From NCBI GenBank assembly GCA_964623085.1, contig CAZUTO010000010.1:1-63051 (forward strand): DNA of 63,051 nt, in the 5' to 3' direction. The stretch comes from CAZUTO01 sp964623085 (GTDB lineage Bacteria > Pseudomonadota > Gammaproteobacteria > Pseudomonadales > GM7GCV1). The translations under genes were made by a program, and so were the position numbers. The number at the start of each line of letters is the position of its first letter. Positions within the stretch are counted from its first letter, which is position 1. Shown one piece after another: positions 18,209 through 25,762 of this stretch. The notes under the pieces are model-generated. The model did no database searches and had not been told where the DNA came from. It saw nothing but the letters and a program-made list of their open reading frames with translations.

Positions 18209-18960
18209 CAGATGGCACTTGCGGCTTTATTCTCTTCTATCAACTCTTCATCAAAAAATTCTTCACCATCACCAAGTCTGTCACTGCTTTCAGATATATT
18301 TGATACTTCGTTATCCGAACTGCCTTCGTTTTCTGTGTGCTCTTTATCATCGTCTTGTTTATCAATACTTTCCGTTCCAACTTCTGTATTCATGATCTCG
18401 TCAGAAAACGCTAACTCAGGTCCGAGTTCAGTAAGATCACGAATTTCATTTAGCGTTGGCAATTCATCAAGTCGACTTAAATTAAAATAGTCAAGAAACT
18501 GCTTAGTTGTCGCAAAAAGCGCTGGTTTTCCTGGCACATCCCGATGGCCGACCACTCGCACCCACTCCCGCTCAAGCAGAGTCTTAGTAATATTGCTGCT
18601 AACAGATACACCGCGAATCTCTTCGATATCACCGCGTGTCATGGGTTGTCGATAAGCAATAATGGCAAGCGTTTCCAGCAACGCTCTGGAGTACTTCTGG
18701 GGTTTTTCTTCCCAAAGACGACTAATCCAAGGTGAAAGCTCTTGCTTGACTTGAAACCGATAGCCACTCGCAACCTTCTTTAGTTCATAGCCTCGATCAT
18801 TACAATCCGCTTCTATCGCTTTTATCGCAGAACGAACTTGATCTCTTGTTGGCTGACTATCTTCCATACCAAACAGACTCATAAGCTGATCCAAAGACAC
18901 AGCGTTACCTGCTGCCAAAATGGCACCTTCGATAATTTTTTGTATTTGCTTAGTTTCCAA
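18208..18960 (-). CDS. scpB: segregation and condensation protein B
   Basis: This is the winged-helix kleisin-associated subunit of the SMC-ScpAB condensin. It has 250 residues. Core residues about 1-165 contain the ScpB signatures RALLETLAIIAYRQPMTRGD and EIRGVSVSS, followed by VGHRDVPGKPALFATTKQFL and FNLSRLDELPTL. The last 80 residues are an acidic, low-complexity tail (KQDDDKEHTENEG) that is probably disordered. It lies 53 bases after scpA. The smc partner is in the same window at 32.4-35.9 kb but in a separate cluster. Confidence 0.96.
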   Translation of the reverse strand: METKQIQKIIEGAILAAGNAVSLDQLMSLFGMEDSQPTRDQVRSAIKAIEADCNDRGYELKKVASGYRFQVKQELSPWISRLWEEKPQKYSRALLETLAIIAYRQPMTRGDIEEIRGVSVSSNITKTLLEREWVRVVGHRDVPGKPALFATTKQFLDYFNLSRLDELPTLNEIRDLTELGPELAFSDEIMNTEVGTESIDKQDDDKEHTENEGSSDNEVSNISESSDRLGDGEEFFDEELIEENKAASAI

Positions 18961-19013
18961 ATTTTCTCTCCGGGCAGCCTGACTATATTAAGGCCGAAAA
19001 TGCATTTAGTTAG

Positions 19014-19850
19014 CTATTCACATGATTTTATATGGATAGGCCCGTATTCCTCATTTTGTACAATTTCAATCAAAGACTCTTTGATCAATTCCATAACAGC
19101 AAGAAATGTCACCACCACACCCAAGCGCCCTTCTGTCACTGTGAACAACTTAATAAAGGGGACAAAACCACCTTCTTGCAAATGAGTGAGAATATGCCCC
19201 ATTCGTTCACGAGTAGATAACTTTTCACGAGAAACCTGATGACTGGCATACATATCCGCTCGCTTCATAACGTCCGCAAAGGCGACTAAAAGTTCTTTAA
19301 TTTCAATATCCGGCTGTGGTATTTCGACTTCACTTTCCGGCGCCAATGCAGACCCCGTATAAGTATCTCGCCCTTCACGAGGAAGCTCATCGATGGATTC
19401 CGCCGCCTCTTTGTATCTTTCATATTCCTGTAAACGCAGAATTAACTGCGCACGAGGATCATCCTCTTCTTCCTCCGCCTCCGGCTGACGTGGCAAAAGC
19501 ATTCGAGATTTAATTTCAGCCAGCAAAGCCGCCATCACTAGATATTCGGCTGCCAACTCAAATCGAATTGCTTTCATCACCTCTACATACTGCATGTATT
19601 GATCGGTAATCTTGGCAACATTAATCGAGAGAATATCTAAATTTTGACGCCGAATTAGGTAAAGCAACAAATCTAGCGGCCCTTCGAACGTCTCCAAGAA
19701 AACTTCCAACGCATCGGGCGGAATATAGAGATCCTTTGGAATCTCGGTCACCTGCTCTCCAGAAACAACAGCAAATGGCATCTCACCCTGGCTTGGGTCA
19801 GCTGGTTTTTGCGAGGGATCGACTTGCGGTGCTGTGGTTTGTTCTGTCAT
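19014..19850 (-). CDS. scpA: segregation and condensation protein A
   Basis: This is the kleisin subunit that bridges the SMC dimer. It has 278 residues. The N-terminal SMC-neck-binding helices are in FEGPLDLLLYLIRRQNLDIL at about residues 53-72, then AAEYLVMAALLAEIKSRMLLP. The C-terminal winged helix reads TEGRLGVVVTFLAVMELIKE. The first 40 residues (QVDPSQKPADPSQGEMPF) are an unstructured extension. It is 24 bases after yciO, so yciO-scpA-scpB-rluB form one run. Confidence 0.96.
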   Translation of the reverse strand: MTEQTTAPQVDPSQKPADPSQGEMPFAVVSGEQVTEIPKDLYIPPDALEVFLETFEGPLDLLLYLIRRQNLDILSINVAKITDQYMQYVEVMKAIRFELAAEYLVMAALLAEIKSRMLLPRQPEAEEEEDDPRAQLILRLQEYERYKEAAESIDELPREGRDTYTGSALAPESEVEIPQPDIEIKELLVAFADVMKRADMYASHQVSREKLSTRERMGHILTHLQEGGFVPFIKLFTVTEGRLGVVVTFLAVMELIKESLIEIVQNEEYGPIHIKSCE

Positions 19851-19874
19851 CTGGCCTATTATATAGATGGAAAT

Positions 19875-20501
19875 CTAATCTGCAGAAAAATCGCCAAAAT
19901 CGCCCAAACCTTGCCTAACGAGCTCAGGAATATCACCAGTCATGTCGATCACTGTCGTTTCTTCCATCCCACAATAACCGCCATCAATCACTATATCGAC
20001 CAGATGGCCGACTAAATTATAGATTTCAAAAGGATCCATTAAGGGACAGTCGTCCTGCGGCAGAGTGAGCGTGGTATTCAAAATCGGCTCTCCTAGACTC
20101 GCAAGAAGATCGAGAAGAATCTGATTTCCCGGCACACGTAGACCAATTTCCTTTTGTTTGCCTGTTTGTAAACGACGTGGAACCTCTTTGGTTGCTTTCA
20201 AAATAAACGTGTAGGGGCCGGGAGTATGTGCCCTAAGCTGCCGGAACGCCTGATTCTCAACACGAGCATATGAGCCAAGTTCAGACAGATCACGACACAT
20301 CAGCGTAAACCGGTGTTTATCATCCAACCGTCGGATCTGCCGGATTCTATCCAAAGCTTGCTTGTCGCCGATATGACACCCGAGCGCATAGGTCGTATCG
20401 GTTGGGTAAGCAACAACACCCCCTTTACGAATAATTTCAACGACTTGGTTGATCAAACGTACTTGCGGGTTGACAGGGTGAATGGTGAAAAACTGACTCA
20501 C
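19875..20501 (-). CDS. yciO: YciO/TsaC-family (threonylcarbamoyl-AMP synthase-like) protein
   Basis: The protein has 208 residues with a YrdC fold. GGVVAYPTDTTYALGCHIGD at about 33-52 is the YciO form of the nucleotide-binding site, followed by HRFTLMCRDLSELG and PGPYTFILKATKEVP. It lacks the C-terminal extension of Sua5. YciO is the paralogue of TsaC/YrdC, and whether it makes threonylcarbamoyl-AMP efficiently in the cell is uncertain. Its position ahead of scpA, scpB and rluB is the order known from Pseudomonas-like genomes, although the PHP-domain gene usually next to it is not present here. Confidence 0.9.
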   Translation of the reverse strand: MSQFFTIHPVNPQVRLINQVVEIIRKGGVVAYPTDTTYALGCHIGDKQALDRIRQIRRLDDKHRFTLMCRDLSELGSYARVENQAFRQLRAHTPGPYTFILKATKEVPRRLQTGKQKEIGLRVPGNQILLDLLASLGEPILNTTLTLPQDDCPLMDPFEIYNLVGHLVDIVIDGGYCGMEETTVIDMTGDIPELVRQGLGDFGDFSAD

Positions 20502-20617
20502 TAAAATTGGGTATCTTTCTAACTAAAACGCCTTAATTATAGCCGTTCAGGCTAGATTCCTCGACAGCGACTGTCAGATGCTTAAAATAGCGATCCTTCT
20601 ATGCACTTGTAGCTAAT

Positions 20618-21385
20618 ATGGATCCTGAAAAAATCTCGAAATCTGAGACATCAGCTGCCGAAATCTCTTCGCAATCATCTGACAAGTCTAGCGTGAAGCC
20701 AAAACGCGAGAACATGCTGCTCAACATTTTATTTAATATCGCCATTCCAGCGATTATTCTATCCAAATTCAGTGGTGAAGATCAGCTCGGGCCTGCGTGG
20801 GGAATTGTCGTGGCACTCGCGTTTCCGATTGGCTATGGCATCAAAGACTATTTTCGTGCCCAGAAAGTCAACTTTTTCTCAGCCTTAGGTGTATTCAGCG
20901 TTTTTATGACGGGTGGAATTAGCCTACTGGAGCTGGACCCTAAATATATTGCCTACAAAGAAGCTGGGATACCTCTCATACTTGGCTTAGCGGTCATTGG
21001 CTCGTTAAAAACGCCCTGGCCTCTGGTGCGAACATTTTTGTATAGCGACCTGATTCTAGACACCCACCGAATTGAACAAGCGCTTCAAGAACATGGAACC
21101 AAAGAAAAATTTGATCATGCTCTAGTTAACGCCTCTTGGATGCTCGCAGCATCTTTTTTCGTATCCGCTATATTGAATTATGCTCTTGCACGTATCATTC
21201 TAGTGGCACCGCCGGGAACAGAAGAATTTAATGTGCAATTGGGTAAAATGACATGGTTGAGCTATCCCGTTATCTTCGTACCTGCGATGATTATTTTGCT
21301 GAGTGCTTTCTATTATTTATTTCGGCAAATCACTAAGCACACGCAGTTAGAACTTGAAGACATCATGGTTCAACCTGAAGAATGA
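20618..21385 (+). CDS. VC0807-like integral membrane protein
   Basis: The protein has 255 residues with about six hydrophobic segments. The Ser-rich cytoplasmic start (residues 1-30) is followed by LLNILFNIAIPAIILSKFSG, then LALAFPIGYGIKDYFR, VNFFSALGVFSVFMTGGISL and IPLILGLAVIGSLKTPWPLV. This pattern is what I know as the VC0807 family, distantly like the intracellular septation protein YciB. The ORF ends 22 bases before the YciI-like gene. yciB-like and yciI genes are also neighbours in enterobacteria, which supports the reading. No biochemical role is known to me. Confidence 0.7.
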   Translation: MDPEKISKSETSAAEISSQSSDKSSVKPKRENMLLNILFNIAIPAIILSKFSGEDQLGPAWGIVVALAFPIGYGIKDYFRAQKVNFFSALGVFSVFMTGGISLLELDPKYIAYKEAGIPLILGLAVIGSLKTPWPLVRTFLYSDLILDTHRIEQALQEHGTKEKFDHALVNASWMLAASFFVSAILNYALARIILVAPPGTEEFNVQLGKMTWLSYPVIFVPAMIILLSAFYYLFRQITKHTQLELEDIMVQPEE

Positions 21386-21425
21386 GATGTACTAATGACA
21401 ATCAACAATGGAGACAGACACCTTC

Positions 21426-21725
21426 ATGCTCTACATGATAATGGCGAAAGACATCGAGAATAGTCTGCAAAAAAGACAGGAAAAGCGCCAGGACCATCGA
21501 GCGCGGCTGGAAGCTTTGCAAGAAAACGGGAAGTTGCTTATGGCTGGGCCATTTCCAGCCGTGGACAGTAACGACCCAGGTGAAGCAGGCTTCACTGGAA
21601 GTTTGATTGTTGCAGAATTCAACTCGCTGGATGATGCCCAAACTTGGGCACAGGCGGATCCATACCTTGCCAACGGCACTTACGAGTCGGTTGAGGTTAA
21701 ACCTTTTTTTAAAGTTTTTTCTTGA
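21426..21725 (+). CDS. yciI: YciI-like protein
   Basis: The protein has 99 residues from the ATG at 21426. An upstream ATG at 21408 adds METDTF, but the family begins at MLYMIMAKD and GGAG precedes the inner start. It is a ferredoxin-like fold of the YciI family with the conserved His in RQDHRARL and the signature AGPFPAVDSNDPGEAGFTGS. The function in vivo is unknown; a hydrolase or cis-acting active site around the His and Asp has been suggested for the family. It is set between the VC0807-like gene and an SH3 protein, all in one direction. Confidence 0.88.
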   Translation: MLYMIMAKDIENSLQKRQEKRQDHRARLEALQENGKLLMAGPFPAVDSNDPGEAGFTGSLIVAEFNSLDDAQTWAQADPYLANGTYESVEVKPFFKVFS

Positions 21726-21734
21726 GGCGTGATT

Positions 21735-22403
21735 ATGAATATCAAAACAGCTGCTTTCTCCATAATGTTCGCTGCTCTTTGGCTACCATTTTCGATTTCT
21801 GCCGAAACGGTTTACGTGACAGATGCCTGGAAATTCGAGATGCGCGAGAGCCCTTGTTTTCAATGTAAAATCGCCAGACTAGGTATTGACAGCGGCACCC
21901 AATTAGAGACGCTCGACACAGAAGGTAGCTGGACTCAAGTCAGAATGCAAAATGGCACTGTGGGATGGATGCCAAACAATTACTTGTCACGTGTTCCCGC
22001 TGCTCGTAACGAACTCGACAACGCGCAAAAAAGCGCAGAAATCGCGGTTTCTAAAGCAGAGCTGGCTAGTCAACAGATGGCAAAGGTAACCGAAGAAATC
22101 AGGCGCGCCGGTATTCAGATAGAGATGGTGGAGATTTCTAGTGATGACGGCTTGGCTACTATTCAGGCTCCAAAAATCATAGGCAATCTGGCTACTCTGG
22201 GAAGTCAAAACATGGAGCTGCATGAACGCAGTCAATTGCTACAAAACGAGCTTGATCTTCGAATCGCAGAAATTGACCGTTTAAAAGGCAGCGAAATCAA
22301 AACGTTCTTTATGTACGGAGCGGGTGCTGTCATTGCCGGTGCTTTCCTTGCTGTCGTTTTACCGCGCCTCAAACCCCGTCGGTCATCCTCTGAATGGGCA
22401 TAG
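21735..22403 (+). CDS. SH3 domain and C-terminal anchor protein (TIGR04211/YgiM type)
   Basis: The protein has 222 residues from the ATG at 21735, chosen over the GTG at 21729 because GAGG lies seven bases before the ATG. A signal peptide to about residue 23 (ISAE) precedes a bacterial SH3 domain at about 24-85 (DAWKFEMRESP, then WTQVRMQNGTVGWMPNNYL). A coiled coil spans about 90-190, and a C-terminal membrane helix (TFFMYGAGAVIAGAFLAVVL) ends in a basic tail, so the SH3 domain faces the periplasm. Two cysteines in ESPCFQCKI replace the usual small residues of this family's RT-like loop. The role is probably in the envelope, but not defined. Confidence 0.8.
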   Translation: MNIKTAAFSIMFAALWLPFSISAETVYVTDAWKFEMRESPCFQCKIARLGIDSGTQLETLDTEGSWTQVRMQNGTVGWMPNNYLSRVPAARNELDNAQKSAEIAVSKAELASQQMAKVTEEIRRAGIQIEMVEISSDDGLATIQAPKIIGNLATLGSQNMELHERSQLLQNELDLRIAEIDRLKGSEIKTFFMYGAGAVIAGAFLAVVLPRLKPRRSSSEWA

Positions 22404-22458
22404 GTAGTCATAGGCATGATGTTAGGTATGGAGTATTTCTAGTAGCCGCTTTAGTAAC

Positions 22459-23220
22459 GTGACAGCACTCAGTATTAATTTAAACAAGATCGCGCTGCTA
22501 AGGAATGCTAGAGAAGGGAGCTACCCAGACCCTGTCGTTTTTGGACGTTTGTGTATTGAAGCTGGATGTCAGGGAATCACCGTGCATCCACGACCGGACC
22601 AGCGTCATGTTCGTCCAGATGATGTGAAACGTATTGCCACACTGACCGCAGAATACGAGCATATCGAATACAACATTGAGGGGAACCCCTTCGCCGAAGC
22701 CCGCGGTGATTACCCCGGCTTCGCAACACTCGTCATCGCCAATCAACCGGATCAGGTGACGCTAGTGCCCGATGAGGACAGTCAACTCACGTCAGACCAC
22801 GGCTTCGACCTTAACGTATCTGGTGAAGCTTTAGCGCCATTGATCAAACAATTTCAATCATCACAAATACGCGTCAGCCTATTTATGGATGCCGACCCCG
22901 ATCAGATTCACCTAGCTCAAGAGATTGGTGCAGACCGCATAGAACTCTATACCGGCCCCTATGCGCAGGCTTTTTTAACGAAAGATCCTGAGTTTCCCGA
23001 ACTCCACAAAACGTTCTTGGAGTCCGCAGCTCTTGCACAGACGCTCGGCCTTGGTGTGAATGCTGGTCATGATTTAAATCTAAGCAACCTCAAAAAATTT
23101 GTTGAAATACCAGGCATACTGGAAGTCTCAATCGGTCATGCATTTACCGTCGACTCATTACTGAATGGCTTGGAAAGCACCGTGTCTTCTTATCTTGGAA
23201 TTCTAAACAGGTCATCATAG
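22459..23220 (+). CDS. pdxJ: pyridoxine 5'-phosphate synthase
   Basis: This enzyme makes pyridoxine 5'-phosphate from deoxyxylulose 5-phosphate and 1-amino-3-phosphohydroxyacetone, the last ring-closing step of DXP-dependent vitamin B6 synthesis. It has 253 residues and starts with GTG (22459). The TIM-barrel signatures are SINLNKIALLRNAREGSYPD, GITVHPRPDQRHVRPDDV, DRIELYTGPYAQAF and LGLGVNAGHDLNLSNL. No other B6 gene is adjacent. The length and motifs are normal. Confidence 0.97.
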   Translation: MTALSINLNKIALLRNAREGSYPDPVVFGRLCIEAGCQGITVHPRPDQRHVRPDDVKRIATLTAEYEHIEYNIEGNPFAEARGDYPGFATLVIANQPDQVTLVPDEDSQLTSDHGFDLNVSGEALAPLIKQFQSSQIRVSLFMDADPDQIHLAQEIGADRIELYTGPYAQAFLTKDPEFPELHKTFLESAALAQTLGLGVNAGHDLNLSNLKKFVEIPGILEVSIGHAFTVDSLLNGLESTVSSYLGILNRSS

Positions 23221-23396
23221 GCGTCACCATCTATTGACTAGATAACGTGTTTCTCAGTATTTGCTAGAGCATTTTCTCTACAAAAAAGGCGTAGTCTGGA
23301 ACGTTTCATAATATTGATATAGGCGCGCTTTCGTACTCATGGATCAACCAAGAAATTCGTGTAATAGTCAGCAATCTATCGATAACAAACAGCAAG

Positions 23397-24173
23397 ATGG
23401 CTCAAGACAGTCCCGAGTATAAAAAGAAAAAGGCGTTTTTTGATAGCCTATTCACGGTGTACGGGCGTAAGCCCGTCCTTGAAGCATTGCAAGCAGATAC
23501 GCAACCCGTGCGACTGCATCTATCTGAACGGAACCGGTCAGCGCCGATCATTGATCAGATCATTAGTCTGGCCACTCAAGGCGACGCGGAAATTTTTTAT
23601 CATAGCCCTGCAGCACTTTCGCGTATTTCAAAAAATGCCAAACAGGATCAAGGTGTTGCATTAGATATACGCTGCCCTAGCTTTCAATCACTCGATCAAT
23701 TTCTAGCGGCTCAACAGGCCTCTTACCATGGCTCGTACTTTGCCATCGCACTTGACCGAGTCACTAATCCACAAAATCTGGGAATGATTATTCGATCCGT
23801 CGCAGCTAGCCCAGCAGCAGCATTACTTGTGCCAAAGAACGGCTGCGCGTCACTTAATTCACTAGTCATAAAAGCCAGTGCAGGCGCTATATTCAAAGCA
23901 CCGATTGTTCAAACTAGCGAGCTTGCCGATACTCTCAAAAAATGCCAACGCGCAGGTTTTCAGATCGCTTCTCTAACACTGGATGCACCGATATCTGCTT
24001 TTGATTTTCACCCTGAAAAACCGACCATTTTTGTCTTGGGGAATGAGACAGATGGTGTATCTAAACAAGTCAGTCAACTGTGCGATATCTCACTAAGAAT
24101 ACCCATGAATAGAGACATTGAATCCCTTAATGTGGCGGTCACTGCAGCACTCATTGCCTTCAGCGTTCGTTAG
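23397..24173 (+). CDS. TrmH/SpoU-family RNA 2'-O-methyltransferase (RlmB-like)
   Basis: The protein has 258 residues. An N-terminal substrate-binding domain at about 14-90 includes VYGRKPVLEAL. The SPOUT catalytic domain shows the three SpoU motifs: ALDRVTNPQNLGMIIRS, FVLGNETDGVS and IPMNRDIESLNVAVTAALIAF. The enzyme uses S-adenosylmethionine to methylate a ribose in tRNA or rRNA. Which nucleotide it modifies cannot be read from this. It converges on the GIDE-like gene with two bases between the stops. Confidence 0.88.
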   Translation: MAQDSPEYKKKKAFFDSLFTVYGRKPVLEALQADTQPVRLHLSERNRSAPIIDQIISLATQGDAEIFYHSPAALSRISKNAKQDQGVALDIRCPSFQSLDQFLAAQQASYHGSYFAIALDRVTNPQNLGMIIRSVAASPAAALLVPKNGCASLNSLVIKASAGAIFKAPIVQTSELADTLKKCQRAGFQIASLTLDAPISAFDFHPEKPTIFVLGNETDGVSKQVSQLCDISLRIPMNRDIESLNVAVTAALIAFSVR

Positions 24174-24175
24174 CT

Positions 24176-25081
24176 TCACGAGGCTCCAGATAAATACTGC
24201 TGCAAAAAATAAGCGAAAACACCGAGAAAAAATAAAAAACCGCAAAGATACATCCAGCCTTTTTTTCGAAAACCCTTTATCAGCTTTAAAGGCGACTTAG
24301 TGGATATAATAAACTTATAAAAACGATCTTCAGGCGCACCCAAAATGTGTATTTGCGAACCATCATAGTGTTCTAAAATATAAGCTTTAGCCTGATCTGC
24401 CGCCTCTTTTCGTGCTAACTGCCATTCTGCAGCATCAATTTCTCCATCGCGATTTTTATCAAATCGTTGTAGTAGCGAGTACCTATCCATCTTCCAAATA
24501 CGAAGAAGTTCAGACATGTAATCCTTTGCTTCCTCACTCGCACTAGGCGGTGTAATACTGCGAAACAACCCTAGCGCATAGAGCATCTCACCCTCATGGA
24601 TTCGCCTTTCGGTATAGCGATATGGCTTGGCCGAGAAAACACTATTTGCCACGCCAGGTGCTGTATCCGGCACCTCGGAATTCCCATACCAAACCTGGCT
24701 AACATTTGCTACGACGTGGGCGCCTTCGGGGTGCACATGGCACTCACCGGTTTCATCAAAAATATAAAAGCTGAGATCACTCGAGCCGCTTTTTAAAGTT
24801 CGCCAGCTTGAACTTTTGTTAGAGCGAACATACTTTTCGATTTTGTATTCGTACCACAAACAAGGCTGTCCAGTCAGAGGAGCTTTTTGCTTTTTTTGAT
24901 CGGGTTTTGACTGGCCTCGCAGTTCAACATAACCCTGTGGCGCTGAACGAATCACAGAGGTTGGCGTATCCTCAACCAATCGCGCCTTTTTAAACGAAGC
25001 AAATCCTAAATAAAATGCCCCAATCGCTACGACCAATGAAAGAAAGAGGAAAAATAGAAACGAACCGTACGGCTCAGCCAT
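24176..25081 (-). CDS. GIDE-like (bacterial 'E3 ligase' domain) membrane protein with EF-hand
   Basis: The protein has 301 residues. Transmembrane helices are at about 8-28 and 274-296 with the bulk between them. The region from about 44 to 170 (PQGYVELRGQSKP, TGQPCLWYEYKIEKY, RRIHEGEMLYALG) resembles the GIDE domain of eukaryotic mitochondrial E3 ligases and of bacterial proteins encoded beside lemA. There is no RING finger, so no ligase activity should be assumed. Residues 208-219 (DKNRDGEIDAAE) are a textbook EF-hand loop with Asp, Asn, Asp and Glu at ligand positions 1, 3, 5 and 12, so calcium binding is likely. It is encoded 26 bases after lemA. A linked role of the two at the envelope is inferred. 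Confidence 0.75.
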   Translation of the reverse strand: MAEPYGSFLFFLFLSLVVAIGAFYLGFASFKKARLVEDTPTSVIRSAPQGYVELRGQSKPDQKKQKAPLTGQPCLWYEYKIEKYVRSNKSSSWRTLKSGSSDLSFYIFDETGECHVHPEGAHVVANVSQVWYGNSEVPDTAPGVANSVFSAKPYRYTERRIHEGEMLYALGLFRSITPPSASEEAKDYMSELLRIWKMDRYSLLQRFDKNRDGEIDAAEWQLARKEAADQAKAYILEHYDGSQIHILGAPEDRFYKFIISTKSPLKLIKGFRKKGWMYLCGFLFFLGVFAYFLQQYLSGAS

Positions 25082-25107
25082 AGCTAGTACCAGTGACGAT
25101 GGCAGGT

Positions 25108-25680
25108 TTATTCAAACAGGGTTTTCATATCGACGTCTGCTTTCTCAGCGTCGGAAAACTCCAAAAGCTCGAAAGGCATAAAGCGGAAGAAATTGGCGAT
25201 AACGACATCAGGAAACTGTTCAATTCTGACATTGTTATTGTTTACCGACTCGTTATACACCTCACGGCGATCAGCAATACTATGCTCTATACCGGTAATA
25301 CGTTGCTGCAGATGAGCGAAGCTTTGATCAGCTTTGAGATCAGGGTAATTCTCGGCCAACGCAAACAGATTACCCAAGCCAATTCGCATAGCAGATTCAG
25401 CTTGACCAAGCGCGCCCACATCACCCGCTTGCTGCGCGCTCGCCACCTTCGATCGAGCATCAATCACCTGAGTAAGCGTATCTTGCTCATGCGCCATGTA
25501 GCGCTTGCACGTTTCGACTAGCTTTGGCAGCTCATCGTGACGTTGCTTAAGCAAGACATCGATGTTGGCAAAGCTCTTAGACACTGCATGTTTAAGATTG
25601 ACCAAGCCGTTATAGATCATCACTGCGTAAACGACGACGACAGCAACTACTCCAAGAAAAATCCACCCGCCTATTCCCAT
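25108..25680 (-). CDS. lemA: LemA family protein
   Basis: The protein has 190 residues with one N-terminal transmembrane helix (GWIFLGVVAVVVVYAVMIYN at 4-23) followed by a helical bundle on the outside. Family marks are YNGLVNLKHAVSKSFANIDV, LLKQRHDELPKLVE and the later LFALAENYPDLKADQSF and QQRITGIEHSIADRREVYN. LemA proteins are widespread, and their role is poorly defined. The partner gene downstream encodes the GIDE-like protein, a pairing seen in many bacteria. Confidence 0.95.
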   Translation of the reverse strand: MGIGGWIFLGVVAVVVVYAVMIYNGLVNLKHAVSKSFANIDVLLKQRHDELPKLVETCKRYMAHEQDTLTQVIDARSKVASAQQAGDVGALGQAESAMRIGLGNLFALAENYPDLKADQSFAHLQQRITGIEHSIADRREVYNESVNNNNVRIEQFPDVVIANFFRFMPFELLEFSDAEKADVDMKTLFE

Positions 25681-25706
25681 TTGCTAATCCTTAAGTAACT
25701 GATATG

Positions 25707-25735
25707 CACATGTAGGCTAACGGAACCTACATGGC
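25707..25735. repeat. inverted repeat between the M16 protease and lemA genes
   Basis: CATGTAGG (25709-25716) and CCTACATG (25726-25733) are perfect complements separated by nine bases, and GC pairs extend the stem with one bulged base. No T run follows on either strand, so it is not a standard terminator. It lies in the only gap between the two genes and may be an mRNA-processing or stability hairpin. Confidence 0.6.
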
Positions 25736-25762
25736 AATATCAATGAGAATATGATGTTTTTA

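Noticed and set aside
23338..23430. 27-codon frame (ATG at 23339) overlapping the start of the TrmH-type gene
   Set aside because: No ribosome site and no resemblance to a leader peptide; probably chance.
24176..25081. Ubiquitin ligase activity of the GIDE-like protein
   Set aside because: No RING cysteines or histidines are present; only the GIDE-like region is shared with the eukaryotic enzymes.
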